A stretch of DNA of 40,072 nucleotides, from assembly GCA_910588465.1 (NCBI GenBank), contig CAJUOP010000001.1, positions 46,984 through 87,055 on the forward strand. The letters run 5' to 3'. The translations under genes were made by a program, and so were the position numbers. This stretch comes from an uncultured Christensenellaceae bacterium. GTDB lineage: Bacteria > Bacillota > Clostridia > Christensenellales > Borkfalkiaceae. Below, in pieces: positions 6,814 to 14,950 of this stretch. Every line of letters starts with the position of its first letter. Position 1 is the first letter of the stretch. The notes under the pieces were generated by a model, which was not told the DNA's origin, made no database searches, and saw only the letters and a list, made by a program, of their open reading frames with translations.

Positions 6814-8571
6814 ATGGACGAGGAATTGTATCCCTCTTCCGAAGAGCGGGAGGAGCTTCCCGACGAAGAGCCGCAGACTTCCGAGCCCGCGGGATCGGAC
6901 GAAAAGGACGGGAAATCGGTCAGCGCGGACCTGATCCGCGGACACATCAACACAATCATTTTGCGCGCGCTGGCAGACGGGGATAAATACGGCTACGAAA
7001 TCATCGCCGATATCGAGCAAAAGAGCCACGGGCAGTATTCGCTGAAACAGCCCTCTTTGTACAGCGCGTTAAAGCGGCTGGAAACGCAGGGCTACGTTAC
7101 CTCTTACTGGGGCGGCTCGGTGGGAGGCGGCAGAAGGAAGTACTTTTCGCTCACGGACGAGGGCGTTAAAATTACCGAGCAGAACCGCTCCGAATGGGAA
7201 TATTCGCGCACGATCATCGACAGCCTGATTTCGGACAAAGATTTCGACTTTTCCAACCCCGCCCCCTCGCTCGTCAATATGCGGGTGCTGAAAAGCACCA
7301 CTTCCCGCGTGCCCTCCAAGGGAGGCGGCGAGGACGAGGAGCTCGACTACGAGCCGACGTTCGTGATCTCCCCGCAATCGCAGGAGGAGCTGGAAGCGCT
7401 CAAAGCGCAGCTTGCGGAAAAGGAGCGCGAAATACAGGAATTAAAGACGGCGGGCGAGGAAGAGCGCGCCCGTCTCGAAGAGGAAACCAAGAACCTGCGC
7501 GAGCGGCTGGAAGCAGCACTCTACGATAAACAGACGCAGGAAGAAAATTTCGCGCTGCGCGAACGGACGTACGAGGAGCGGCTGGCGGAACGCGACCGAA
7601 TTCTCGGCGAAGAGCGCGCCAGAACGGAAATTTATTTAAAAGAGCAGTCGGCGGAAACGGAAGCGGCGTATCTCGACCAGATCCAGCTGCGCGAAAGCGC
7701 GCTGCAAAAGGAACGCGAACGGTACGAGCTGCTGCTGACCGAGCGGGACGCGCAGCTTGAGGAAGAGCGCGAGGCGCACAGGCGGGAGCTGGAAGAGCGC
7801 GAAGCGGCGATCTACAAAAAGCTGCACGACGAAATGCAGCATCAGAGCTATCTGAATTTGGTAAACACCCCCCCTCCCGCGCCCGAGCCCGCGGAGTACG
7901 GTTATTACACCGCGCCCGTCGCCGAAGAGGAAGCGCCCAAAAAGCGCGAGGAAACCGACGAGACGGAGTACCGCACGGTAGTGCGCAAAATGTACGAAAG
8001 CACGGTGCAGCACGAGGAGCCGAACGGGAAAGAAACGCTGCGCGCGCAGCCTTTGGACGGAGTGAACTTCCGCGACGTGGAGGAGCGGGCGGCGGCGGAC
8101 GGGATCCGCGTGACGACGGCGGGCAAAAAGACGGCGGAAACGGTAGCCGAGCGCTCGGCAAGCGTCGTGCATAAGGGAAAAGCGCTGTTTTTAAGCGCGC
8201 TCGTCGCGTTCGTCCTCTGCCTGATCGAAGGCGGGATCGTTCTCGCGCTGCAAGAGAGATTCGCGCTCCCCGTCTATTTCCCCTACTTTATCTGGGGGAT
8301 CGGACTTGCGGCGCTGCTGATCACGGGACTTGCCTACGCGAACGGCTACGGCGAACGGGCGCTGCGGCGCAGCTCGCCCGCGCTGATCAACGCCGTGGTA
8401 GTTTACGCTTTAACGGTTATCTTCACATTGATTATCGCGCTGGGCGTGAATATCGACTTTACGTCCCCCTCCGCCCTTGCAAGCTACGTAGTGATCCCCG
8501 TTGTGTTCCTGTTCGGGATCGTGGTGTTCGGCGTCGTTTACTGGATTCAGGTGAGACCCAAAAGAGATTAA
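6814..8571 (+). CDS. PadR-type DNA-binding domain fused to a coiled coil and four membrane segments
   Basis: The 585-residue product has four parts. Residues 1-35 are acidic. Residues about 38-140 form a PadR winged-helix domain (LIRGHINTIILRALADGDKYGYEI, SLYSALKRLETQGYVTSYW, GRRKYFSLTDEG). Residues about 190-355 are a Glu/Arg-rich coiled coil. A low-complexity linker with a PPPAPEPAEYGYYTAPVAEE-like patch leads to four hydrophobic segments between about 455 and 580, ending in a short basic tail. Ordinary PadR regulators are about 110-190 residues and soluble, so this should be a DNA-binding protein tied to the membrane through a long rod. The targets are unknown; PadR proteins often control their own operon or neighbouring transporters. 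The ATG has a perfect AGGAGG ribosome binding site. It is transcribed alone, ending at the terminator at 8579. Confidence 0.85.
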   Translation: MDEELYPSSEEREELPDEEPQTSEPAGSDEKDGKSVSADLIRGHINTIILRALADGDKYGYEIIADIEQKSHGQYSLKQPSLYSALKRLETQGYVTSYWGGSVGGGRRKYFSLTDEGVKITEQNRSEWEYSRTIIDSLISDKDFDFSNPAPSLVNMRVLKSTTSRVPSKGGGEDEELDYEPTFVISPQSQEELEALKAQLAEKEREIQELKTAGEEERARLEEETKNLRERLEAALYDKQTQEENFALRERTYEERLAERDRILGEERARTEIYLKEQSAETEAAYLDQIQLRESALQKERERYELLLTERDAQLEEEREAHRRELEEREAAIYKKLHDEMQHQSYLNLVNTPPPAPEPAEYGYYTAPVAEEEAPKKREETDETEYRTVVRKMYESTVQHEEPNGKETLRAQPLDGVNFRDVEERAAADGIRVTTAGKKTAETVAERSASVVHKGKALFLSALVAFVLCLIEGGIVLALQERFALPVYFPYFIWGIGLAALLITGLAYANGYGERALRRSSPALINAVVVYALTVIFTLIIALGVNIDFTSPSALASYVVIPVVFLFGIVVFGVVYWIQVRPKRD

Positions 8572-8578
8572 ATAAAAA

Positions 8579-8610
8579 CTCCCGCACCGATGGGTGCGGG
8601 AGACTTTTTT
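8579..8610. terminator. Bidirectional intrinsic terminator
   Basis: A 10-bp perfect stem, CTCCCGCACC paired with GGTGCGGGAG, with a GATG loop, is followed by ACTTTTTT on the plus strand and by TTTTTATTT on the minus strand. It sits between the convergent PadR-like and ROK kinase genes and can stop both. Confidence 0.92.
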
Positions 8611-8618
8611 ATATCCGC

Positions 8619-9572
8619 TTAATCCTGCAAGCGCGCTTTCGCGTATTCCGCCGCACCGTATAGCCCCGCGTCGTTGCCGAGCTCCGCGCACAGAATTTCG
8701 ATGGGCGCATAGTCGTACGCCACGTAAATGTTGTCGTACACGTACGCCTTTAACGGGTCGAGCAGCGCGTCGCCCTCCGCGGAGATGCCGCCGCCCAAAA
8801 TGATCGCCTCGGGACGGAGCAGGTTGATCACGTTCGTGATCCCCTCGCCCAGCGCCGCAACGAATTCCGAAACGGTCTGCTTCGCCGTCTCGTCCCCCGC
8901 CTTCGCCGCAAGGAAGGAGGTTCTGCCGTCCACGTCGTCCAGCGTTTCGGCAAACCGCCACATCATGCTCTTGGTATTTTCCTTCATCTTTTCGCGGGTA
9001 AGACGGATGAGCGCGCTGGTGGAGGCGTAGCGCTCGAAGCAGCCCCGCCGTCCGCACGTGCACAGCTCCCCGTTTTGGCGGATCACCGTATGCCCGAGCT
9101 CGGCGCCCGCGCTCTTGTAGCCCTCGAACACCTTACCGCCTAAAATGATGCCGCCGCCCACGCCCGTGCCCACGGTAACGAGCACGCTGTCCGAATATTT
9201 CTTTCCCGCGCCGAACTTGGCTTCGCCCAGCGCCGCCGCGTTCGCGTCGTTTAATACGAAGGTCGGCTTTTGCGAAAGCTGTTCCACCAGCCCGCCGAGC
9301 GGCACGTCTTTCCAGAAAAAGTTCGTCCAGGAAACCACCGTTCCGCTGCCGCTGTCGATGACCCCGGGCGAGCCGATCCCGATCGCGGTAATAAGCTCGA
9401 AAGGCACGCCCGCGTTCTGAGCCGCCATGCGGCAAAGGCGCACCAGATCGCTCGCCGTCTGTTCGGCGGAATTCGCCGCGGAAGTTTCCACGCGCGCCTT
9501 GCCGAGCAACCCCTCTTCCGAAAGAACGGCGGCTTTTGCAGACATTCCGCCCAAATCTATTCCGATAATCAT
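8619..9572 (-). CDS. glcK: ROK-family sugar kinase, probable glucokinase
   Basis: A 317-residue ROK kinase that would phosphorylate glucose or a close relative with ATP, feeding glycolysis. The N-terminal phosphate-binding segment is IGIDLGGMSAKAAVLSEEG. The catalytic aspartate is Asp109 in LNDANAAALGE. The ROK zinc site is complete: His161 with CTCGRRGC at 171-178 (Cys171, Cys173, Cys178). GVGGGIILGG is the second glycine-rich loop. There is no N-terminal helix-turn-helix, so it is an enzyme and not a ROK repressor. The ATG has a GAGAGG ribosome binding site, and the start lies 12 bases after the rho stop, so it is the last gene of the ywiB-rho operon. N-acetyl sugar or fructose kinases of this family are alternatives. 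Confidence 0.88.
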   Translation of the reverse strand: MIIGIDLGGMSAKAAVLSEEGLLGKARVETSAANSAEQTASDLVRLCRMAAQNAGVPFELITAIGIGSPGVIDSGSGTVVSWTNFFWKDVPLGGLVEQLSQKPTFVLNDANAAALGEAKFGAGKKYSDSVLVTVGTGVGGGIILGGKVFEGYKSAGAELGHTVIRQNGELCTCGRRGCFERYASTSALIRLTREKMKENTKSMMWRFAETLDDVDGRTSFLAAKAGDETAKQTVSEFVAALGEGITNVINLLRPEAIILGGGISAEGDALLDPLKAYVYDNIYVAYDYAPIEILCAELGNDAGLYGAAEYAKARLQD

Positions 9573-9584
9573 GTAAAAACCTCT

Positions 9585-11015
9585 CTATGCGTTTTTATAT
9601 ACGCGGATCCAATCGGACAGGCGCGCAATAAATTCCTCGTTATCCTTCGTCTTTTTTAACATATCGAGCAAGCCCGCAACGTTCTCCGTAATGCCCCGCT
9701 CGCGCAGCTTATACACGGCGGCGAGCTCCTCCTTGCCGAGCAGCAGCTCCTCTTTCCTCGTGCCCGAACGGCGAACGTCGATGGCGGGGAACACTCTGCG
9801 CTCCGCCAGATCGCGCGATAAAAAAACGTCCGCGTTGCCCGTGCCCTTGAATTCCTCGTAAATCACGTCGTCCATGCGGCTGCCCGTCTCGACGAGCGCG
9901 GTTGCGATCACCGTAATGCTGCCCGCCTCCACCGTATTGCGCGCCGCGCCGAAAAACCGCTTGGGTTCGGTAAGCGAGCCCGCTTCCAGCCCGCCGGAAA
10001 GCGTCTTTCCCGAATTTTCCGAAAGATAATTGTAAGCGCGCGTCAATTTCGTGAGCGAATCGAGCAGGATCACCACGTCGTGCCCCGTTTCCGCCATGCG
10101 CTTGGCGTGCGACATGGTAAGTTCCGCCGCCCGCACGTGATGCTCCGCGCCCTCGTCGAAGGTGGAATAAACCACCTGCGCCCCCTCCACGCTCAGGCGA
10201 AAATCGGTGACCTCCTCGGGGCGCTCGTCGATGAGCAGCACGATAAGCGTTAAATCCTTATTTTCCGCGATCGAACGCGCGATCTCCTTTAACAGCGTGG
10301 TCTTTCCCGCTTTGGGAGGCGCGATCACGAGCGCGCGCTGCCCCTTGCCTATGGGTGCGAACAAATCGAGCACGCGCAAAGAAAGCGGCGCGCCCTGCTT
10401 GCCGAGTTTTATTTTTTCGTTAGGATACTGCGCCGTAAGCGCGTCGAAGTTGGGGCGCTGTTCGAACTCGCCCACGGGGAGCCCGTTCACGCTTAAAATA
10501 GATTCGAGCGCGGGAGATTCGTTTTTCTGGCGGCACTTGGCGGTGCACACCACCAAATCGCCCTCCCTCAGCTTGTTGGAGTGAATGGCGGGCGCGGAAA
10601 CAAACACGTCGCCCCCGCTGGTGGGCTGGCAGTTCTTCGCCCTTAAAAATCCGTAGCCGCCCTGCATCACCTCGAGGATCCCCGAAAAAATAGGCTCGGT
10701 AAACGCGGGCAAATCGCCCGCCGCCACGCCGAGCCCGCCGAATTCAAGATTATCGGCGTCGAATTCGCGCCGTATCTGCGTTAAGGTCTTTGCTATGGAA
10801 GGATCGAGAAAGGTCTCTTTTACGGGCGCGCCCCGCTTGCTGGGCGGCACCGGCTTCATCTTTCCCGTGAGTACGCCGATAATTTTGGAAATCAAATCGT
10901 CCTTTTTGCTGACTCCGACGGGCACACCGTGCTTGCGGGCAACCGAACGCAGCGTTCCCAAAGGGAGCGTGTCGAGATAGGTCTCGTACCGCTCTTCGAT
11001 CGGTTTTATTTGCAT
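9585..11015 (-). CDS. rho: Transcription termination factor Rho
   Basis: A hexameric RNA helicase that loads on untranslated RNA and releases RNA polymerase. The 476-residue product has an N-terminal SAP-like helical domain (LPLGTLRSVARKHG), a charged linker, a cold-shock-type RNA-binding domain around 108-185 (ILEVMQGGYGFLR), a P-loop at 232-240 (APPKAGKTT), and the Walker B region VVILLDSLTKLTRAYN. The R-loop and Q-loop regions (VYSTFDEGAEHH, GGLEAGSLTEPKRFFGAARN) look intact. The start overlaps the end of the preceding hydrolase gene by 10 bases and has a GAGAGAG ribosome binding site, so expression is coupled to it. Confidence 0.97.
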   Translation of the reverse strand: MQIKPIEERYETYLDTLPLGTLRSVARKHGVPVGVSKKDDLISKIIGVLTGKMKPVPPSKRGAPVKETFLDPSIAKTLTQIRREFDADNLEFGGLGVAAGDLPAFTEPIFSGILEVMQGGYGFLRAKNCQPTSGGDVFVSAPAIHSNKLREGDLVVCTAKCRQKNESPALESILSVNGLPVGEFEQRPNFDALTAQYPNEKIKLGKQGAPLSLRVLDLFAPIGKGQRALVIAPPKAGKTTLLKEIARSIAENKDLTLIVLLIDERPEEVTDFRLSVEGAQVVYSTFDEGAEHHVRAAELTMSHAKRMAETGHDVVILLDSLTKLTRAYNYLSENSGKTLSGGLEAGSLTEPKRFFGAARNTVEAGSITVIATALVETGSRMDDVIYEEFKGTGNADVFLSRDLAERRVFPAIDVRRSGTRKEELLLGKEELAAVYKLRERGITENVAGLLDMLKKTKDNEEFIARLSDWIRVYKNA

Positions 11016-11662
11016 ATTTTTTCTCTCTCTAATACATAAATTCGGGTGCTTTCTTCCGTGATATCGTCGCGAAAAAGTTCGAGCTCGCTCTCGTGCAGCT
11101 CGGCGACCTCTTCGCTCTCGAACAAATCGGTAAATTCGTCCGCCTTGTCGATATCCATTTCCAGCCCCTTGGTTTTATAGTGCATGGGAATGACGATGGA
11201 AGGCATGATGCGGTCTACGTATTCCTTCGCCTGCGCGGCGTCGATGGTGTACGTTCCGCCCACGGGGATCAGGAGCACGTGCACGGGCAGCAGCGCTTCG
11301 ATCAGCTCCGCCGAGCATTCCTCGCCCAAATCTCCCAGATGGCATACCTCCACGCCGTCCATGCGAAATTTGAAAATGAGATTTTCCCCGCGCTCTTTGC
11401 CCAGCTCGTCGTCGTGATAGCTCTTCACCGCGGTGATCGCCACCCCGCCGATCTCGTACTGTCCTTCCTTGGAAAACACGACGGGATTTCCGCCGACCGC
11501 TTTCGCGTTGTCGTGGTCGTAGTGCGCGTGGCTCACCGTAACGGCGTCCGCCTCCACCGAGGGCATATCGAAGCCTACGTCGCCGTAGGGATCGCATACG
11601 ATACTCGTACCCGTACTCTCCGTAAGCTGAAAGCACGAATGCCCCAAATAACGTATTTTCAT
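11006..11662 (-). CDS. Metallo-beta-lactamase-fold hydrolase (UlaG/UPF0173-like)
   Basis: A 218-residue single-domain protein that opens with MKIRYLGHSCFQL and carries the metal-binding motif HAHYDH (His45, His47, Asp49, His50), then GHD/HLGD-like elements (VCHLGDLGEE) and a late IPMHYKT histidine. These are typical of the UlaG-like branch, whose members include L-ascorbate-6-phosphate lactonase but mostly lack known substrates. No ascorbate genes are nearby, so I would not assign that reaction. The ATG overlaps the TGA of ywiB (ATGA) and has a perfect GGAGG 5 bases upstream. It is the second gene of ywiB-hydrolase-rho-kinase. Confidence 0.85.
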   Translation of the reverse strand: MKIRYLGHSCFQLTESTGTSIVCDPYGDVGFDMPSVEADAVTVSHAHYDHDNAKAVGGNPVVFSKEGQYEIGGVAITAVKSYHDDELGKERGENLIFKFRMDGVEVCHLGDLGEECSAELIEALLPVHVLLIPVGGTYTIDAAQAKEYVDRIMPSIVIPMHYKTKGLEMDIDKADEFTDLFESEEVAELHESELELFRDDITEESTRIYVLEREKICK

Positions 11663-12054
11663 TTTTCCTCCAAAATTCCTGTCATTATAAATTTTATTTT
11701 AAAAAATTGACTTTTATTCTCTTCGCCGATAACGTAGCTAAGTTCCGCCGCAACCCCGTCTCGGGCGCGCTCCACCGTATAAGAGCGCGTCGTTACGGGG
11801 ATATCCTCCTGCAAATCCGCAAAAAACACCGTCATGCGCGAGGGCTCGCAACGCGAAAACAGGGCAAACAGCTCCGTTTCTCCGCTCCGTTTCATCGTAA
11901 AGGTATCGCGACCGACCAGCACGGCAACCTCGTCCCCGTCCTGCAAATAAAAAACCTGAAAACCGTTTAAAACTTTTTTAACCTTTCCGCTTGCGCAAAC
12001 TTCCGTTACGTTCCCTTCCGTCTGCGTGACAATACGGACGCTACAATCATACAT
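11659..12054 (-). CDS. ywiB: YwiB-like DUF1934 calycin beta-barrel protein
   Basis: The 131-residue product matches the DUF1934 pattern: an N-terminal strand with VRIVTQTEGN, a central SGETELFALFSRCEPSRMTVFF segment, and alternating beta strands ending in KSQFFKIKFIMTG. Family members are small beta-barrel proteins of unknown role found in Firmicutes. The ATG at 12054 has no ribosome binding site and is only 7 bases after the -10 box of the promoter at 12062-12090, so this operon-leading gene is predicted to be translated from a leaderless mRNA. The stop codon overlaps the next start. Confidence 0.78.
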   Translation of the reverse strand: MYDCSVRIVTQTEGNVTEVCASGKVKKVLNGFQVFYLQDGDEVAVLVGRDTFTMKRSGETELFALFSRCEPSRMTVFFADLQEDIPVTTRSYTVERARDGVAAELSYVIGEENKSQFFKIKFIMTGILEEK

Positions 12055-12061
12055 CGTAACT

Positions 12062-12090
12062 ATTATAAAACAAAAAATTAGATTTGTAAA
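12062..12090 (-). promoter_or_regulatory. Promoter of ywiB-rho-kinase operon, leaderless type
   Basis: TTTACA (12090-12085), 17 bases, then TATAAT (12067-12062) on the minus strand. Only AGTTACG separates the -10 box from the ywiB ATG, placing the expected start of transcription at the start codon itself. Confidence 0.8.
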
Positions 12091-12106
12091 TAGAAATACG
12101 GCGAAT

Positions 12107-12766
12107 TTACAAAATTTTCCCGTTCTTTTCCAAACGGACGGGCTGCATATAAAAGGAGTACTTCTTTAAGTCCGCGCGGCGGCGGCGAAAATCGGGCAAA
12201 ACCTTTTCCACCTCCCGCCAGAATTCCTTTCCGTGGCTGAAACGGCGGGTATGGCACAGCTCGTGCACGGCAACGTATTCGCTGAGCGCCTCGGGCAGAA
12301 ACGCCAGGCGGTACGTGTAGGCGATCACGCCCTTTGCGTTGCAGGAGCCCCACCGCGCGCGGGCGGACGAGATCCGCACCGAAGCATATTCAAAGCCGTG
12401 CCGCGCTGCAATTTCGCGCGTCAATCGGCAAAAATACGCCTCCGCCGCCCCCTTTAAGATACGCGAAAGCTCGCCTTCGGCGTTCGTATCGCTTAAAAAG
12501 AGTTCGGTTTCCGTAAGGCGGGGCTTGCCCTCGCGCAGCAGATATTCCCTGCCGAACAGCGTCACCGTCCCGCCGAACGCAAGCACGTGCGGTCCCTTCC
12601 GTTCCGCCAGCCGCCGCTCGATCCAAAGACGGTGACGGGCAACAAATTCCGAAACGCGCTTTCCGGAAACGCCGTAGGGCGCCCGCACCTTCACGCTTCC
12701 GTCCCGCTCCACCGTAAGGCTCACCGTGCGGCGGAAGGAGCGCACGATTTTAATTTCGTAGTCCAT
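12107..12766 (-). CDS. YgjP-type zinc metallopeptidase (DUF45/M48-like)
   Basis: A 219-residue protein of the YgjP family, small zinc peptidase-like proteins of unclear substrate. The N-terminal half has the family beta-strand region (VRSFRRTVSLTVERDGSVKVRAP), a central motif RARWGSCNAKGVIAYTYRL, and the metal-binding sequence VAVHELCHTRRFSHGKEFW with HELCH at 168-172 and His178 as likely third ligand. I start it at ATG 12766 (MDYEIKIV), not at the further upstream ATG 12784, because that one lies within the promoter. There is no usable ribosome binding site: AGAGG is only one base from the ATG. It is monocistronic and divergent from aroA. Confidence 0.85.
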   Translation of the reverse strand: MDYEIKIVRSFRRTVSLTVERDGSVKVRAPYGVSGKRVSEFVARHRLWIERRLAERKGPHVLAFGGTVTLFGREYLLREGKPRLTETELFLSDTNAEGELSRILKGAAEAYFCRLTREIAARHGFEYASVRISSARARWGSCNAKGVIAYTYRLAFLPEALSEYVAVHELCHTRRFSHGKEFWREVEKVLPDFRRRRADLKKYSFYMQPVRLEKNGKIL

Positions 12767-12772
12767 GCCTCT

Positions 12773-12801
12773 ATTATACCCCATATTCCCGAGCTTGGCA
12801 A
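12773..12801 (-). promoter_or_regulatory. Promoter of the YgjP-like gene, leaderless type
   Basis: TTGCCA (12801-12796), 17 bases, TATAAT (12778-12773), then only 6 bases (AGAGGC) to the ATG on the minus strand. Confidence 0.8.
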
Positions 12802-12815
12802 GCGCCTGGATTCCC

Positions 12816-12843
12816 TTGACTTTTTTTTAAAAAAGATTATACT
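12816..12843 (+). promoter_or_regulatory. Promoter of aroA, leaderless type
   Basis: TTGACT (12816-12821), 16 bases, TATACT (12838-12843), then 7 bases (GAAAGAT) to the aroA ATG. The spacer is nearly all T and A. It is back to back with the preceding promoter, with 14 bases between the two -35 boxes. Confidence 0.78.
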
Positions 12844-12850
12844 GAAAGAT

Positions 12851-14119
12851 ATGGAAAAAACGATCGGACGGATAAGCGCAAGCTCCGCCATTACCGAAAT
12901 CGAAACGCCCGCCTCCAAAAGCGTTTTAAACCGCGCGCTCGTGCTCGCGGCGACGGCAAAGGGACGGGTCGATATCCTCTGCGGTCCGCTCTGCGAAGAC
13001 ACGCGGGCGCTGCTCGACTGTCTGAACGCGCTCGGAATAAACACGCAGACATATTCGGACGGCATCCGAATCGAGGGTTGCGGCGGAAATATCCCGAATG
13101 CGAACGCCCGCCTCGACGTGAAAAGCGCGGGCACCGCCGCGCGCTTTCTGCCCGCCCTGCTCGCCTTTTGCGGCGGAACATACGAGTTTTCCGCCTCCGA
13201 ACAGATGCAAAAACGCCCCATGGAGTTTTTACGCACGCTCGAACGCTTAGGGGCAACCGTCGAATACTTCCGCGAACGGGAGAAATTCCCCTTTCGCCTG
13301 CGCTCGGAGGGCGCGACAAAAGACGAAGCGGAAGTAAACACCGACGTCAGCACGCAATACGCCAGCGCGCTGCTGCTTGCGGCAAGCGCCGCCGCAAAGC
13401 CGTTTACGCTGCGGCTGACGGGCGCGCGCACGGAGGGAAGCTACATTGCCATGACGCTCTCCCTGTTAAAATCGTTCGGCGCGGACTTTTTCCGAAAGGG
13501 AAACGCAATCACGGTTTCCCCCGTCCGCGTCTCCCCCGACAAATTCGAGGTAGAAAGCGACGTTTCGGGCGCGTGCTATTTTGCCGCAATCGCGCTGCTA
13601 TGCTCGCGAAAGGTGCTGTTAAAACGGATCCGCCGCGGAGGCTTGCAGGGCGACGGGAAATTTCTCGATTTGCTGGCGCAAAAGGGATTAAAACTGCAAG
13701 ACACCCAAGCGGGCTTGCTGGCGGACGGCACCCGAGCGGGCGCGTTTACAGGCTTCGAGTGCGACTTTACCGACTTTTCCGACCAGACGCTCACCGCGGC
13801 GGCGCTCGCGCCCTTTGCCTCCTCGCCCTCGCGGCTGAAAAACGTGGGACACACCCGCTTTCAGGAGTGCGACCGACTGACGGCGGCGGGATACAACATC
13901 AACGCGCTCGGCGGACGGGCGTATGTAGACGGGAACGATCTGGTCGTTTCTCCCGTTCCGCTTACGGGGGGAACGGTGACTGCGTACGGCGACCACCGCG
14001 TAGCCATGGCGTTCGCGGTGGCGGGAGCAAAGACGGGCAACGTTTGCATAGACGATCCGTCCTGCGTAAACAAGACCTTCGAGGGCTTTTTCGAACAACT
14101 GAATCGGTTTTACCGATAG
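12851..14119 (+). CDS. aroA: 3-phosphoshikimate 1-carboxyvinyltransferase (EPSP synthase)
   Basis: The 422-residue enzyme transfers enolpyruvate from PEP to shikimate 3-phosphate, the sixth step to chorismate. Visible family motifs are ASKSVLNRALVLAA near residue 20 (usual form SKS.SNRAL), SAGTAARFLPALLAF (usual NAGTA.R) and the C-terminal GDHRVAMAFAVAG. Bases 12587-12850 are open in the same frame but are not coding: they contain the promoter and the divergent gene. The first likely codon is ATG 12851, 7 bases after the -10 box and without a ribosome binding site. The other aromatic gene in the window, aroK, lies 9 kb away in a different operon. The gene ends at a strong shared terminator. 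Confidence 0.95.
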   Translation: MEKTIGRISASSAITEIETPASKSVLNRALVLAATAKGRVDILCGPLCEDTRALLDCLNALGINTQTYSDGIRIEGCGGNIPNANARLDVKSAGTAARFLPALLAFCGGTYEFSASEQMQKRPMEFLRTLERLGATVEYFREREKFPFRLRSEGATKDEAEVNTDVSTQYASALLLAASAAAKPFTLRLTGARTEGSYIAMTLSLLKSFGADFFRKGNAITVSPVRVSPDKFEVESDVSGACYFAAIALLCSRKVLLKRIRRGGLQGDGKFLDLLAQKGLKLQDTQAGLLADGTRAGAFTGFECDFTDFSDQTLTAAALAPFASSPSRLKNVGHTRFQECDRLTAAGYNINALGGRAYVDGNDLVVSPVPLTGGTVTAYGDHRVAMAFAVAGAKTGNVCIDDPSCVNKTFEGFFEQLNRFYR

Positions 14120-14134
14120 CCTTACAAATAAAAG

Positions 14135-14169
14135 CGGCTTCCGAATTGGTTCGGAAGCCGTTCGTTTTT
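14135..14169. terminator. Bidirectional terminator between aroA and dtxR-like gene
   Basis: An 11-bp perfect stem, CGGCTTCCGAA with TTCGGAAGCCG and a TTGG loop (14135-14160), followed by TTCGTTTTT on the plus strand and CTTTTATTT on the minus strand. Confidence 0.9.
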
Positions 14170-14536
14170 AAAAAATTTTTTCAGTATATTCCTTTATTTT
14201 CAAAAAGGATTCCTGCGAGAGCACGTGCTCGATGCGACAGGCGTCCGTCTCGGCAAGCTCCCTGCCGACGCCCATGCCGACAAGCAGCTTTGTGATCACC
14301 TCGTGCCGTTCGTACACGCCCGCAGCCTTTTGTTTTCCCTCCTCGGTTAAAGAAAAATCGCCGTTGGGCGCGACCAAAAGATACCCCCTACTCTGCAACA
14401 GATTCACGGCGCGGGAAACGCTCGATTTCGCGTAACCGAGCTCTTCCACCAAATCGACCGAGCGAACGCTCGCCCGCCGCTCCAACAGCAAAAAAATCGT
14501 TTCCAGATACATTTCTTCCGACTCGTGCGCGATCAT
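14168..14536 (-). CDS. DtxR/MntR-family metal-dependent transcriptional repressor
   Basis: The 122-residue protein has the winged helix (VRSVDLVEELGYAKSSVSRAVNLLQSRGYLL, then DFSLTEEGKQKA) and the metal-binding/dimerisation domain (YERHEVITKLLVGMGV, ETDACRIEHVLS) of the short MntR-like class; it lacks the SH3 domain of long DtxR proteins. Metal ligands are visible: Glu in YLET, His in ERHEV, and the Glu and His of RIEH. The position of MntR Asp8 is Met here (EEMYLE), as in iron-sensing DtxR, which hints at Fe(II) rather than Mn(II). It probably represses metal uptake genes outside this window. The ATG has a GGAGG ribosome binding site. Confidence 0.88.
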   Translation of the reverse strand: MIAHESEEMYLETIFLLLERRASVRSVDLVEELGYAKSSVSRAVNLLQSRGYLLVAPNGDFSLTEEGKQKAAGVYERHEVITKLLVGMGVGRELAETDACRIEHVLSQESFLKIKEYTEKIF

Positions 14537-14568
14537 AGCTCCTCCTTTTTTTATCCTTTCATTCGACT

Positions 14569-14598
14569 ATTATAGCATGAGTAAATATATTTTGTAAA
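14569..14598 (-). promoter_or_regulatory. Promoter of the DtxR-like gene
   Basis: TTTACA (14598-14593), 18 bases and TATAAT (14574-14569) on the minus strand, 32 bases before an ATG with a strong GGAGG site. The very AT-rich stretch to 14690 separates it from the divergent XRE promoter. Confidence 0.72.
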
Positions 14599-14690
14599 CG
14601 CATAAAATCAATATTTTTAAGAAAATAGGCGCTTTTTAAAGTATTTTGTCGTATTATGCACGAAATTATATGAAAATTTTATAAAAACTA

Positions 14691-14719
14691 TTGCTTTTTA
14701 TACAAGAACGGACTATAAT
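14691..14719 (+). promoter_or_regulatory. Promoter of the XRE regulator, leaderless type
   Basis: TTGCTT (14691-14696), 17 bases, TATAAT (14714-14719), then 6 bases (AAAATC) to the ATG. Confidence 0.75.
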
Positions 14720-14725
14720 AAAATC

Positions 14726-14935
14726 ATGAAATCATTTGCAGAGAAATTAACGGGTTTGCGCAAAGAGCGAGGCTTGACGCAGGCAACGGTTGCAAAAGAT
14801 TTAGGGGTCAGCCTTGGGATCATATGTTTTTGGGAAGCAAATAAGAGCGACCCCACTGCAACCAATGTTGCAAAAGTTGCACGCTATTTTAACGTTTCCG
14901 CCGACTTTCTCCTCGGAATAGACGACGCGGAATAA
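14726..14935 (+). CDS. Small XRE-family helix-turn-helix regulator
   Basis: The 69-residue protein is a single Cro/CI-type HTH domain: FAEKLTGLRKERGLTQATVA, LGVSLGIICFWEANKSDP as the recognition region, and the usual ending VARYFNVSADFLLGIDD. Such minimal regulators bind DNA as dimers. No toxin, phage or conjugative gene is adjacent, so its targets are unknown; the divergent DtxR-like gene is the closest candidate. There is no ribosome binding site, and the ATG is 6 bases after the -10 box. Confidence 0.88.
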   Translation: MKSFAEKLTGLRKERGLTQATVAKDLGVSLGIICFWEANKSDPTATNVAKVARYFNVSADFLLGIDDAE

Positions 14936-14950
14936 ACCCTGTGAACAACC

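Noticed and set aside
13078..14295. 405-codon open frame inside and beyond aroA
   Set aside because: It is the +2 shadow of aroA, Arg-rich without any family pattern, and crosses the terminator.
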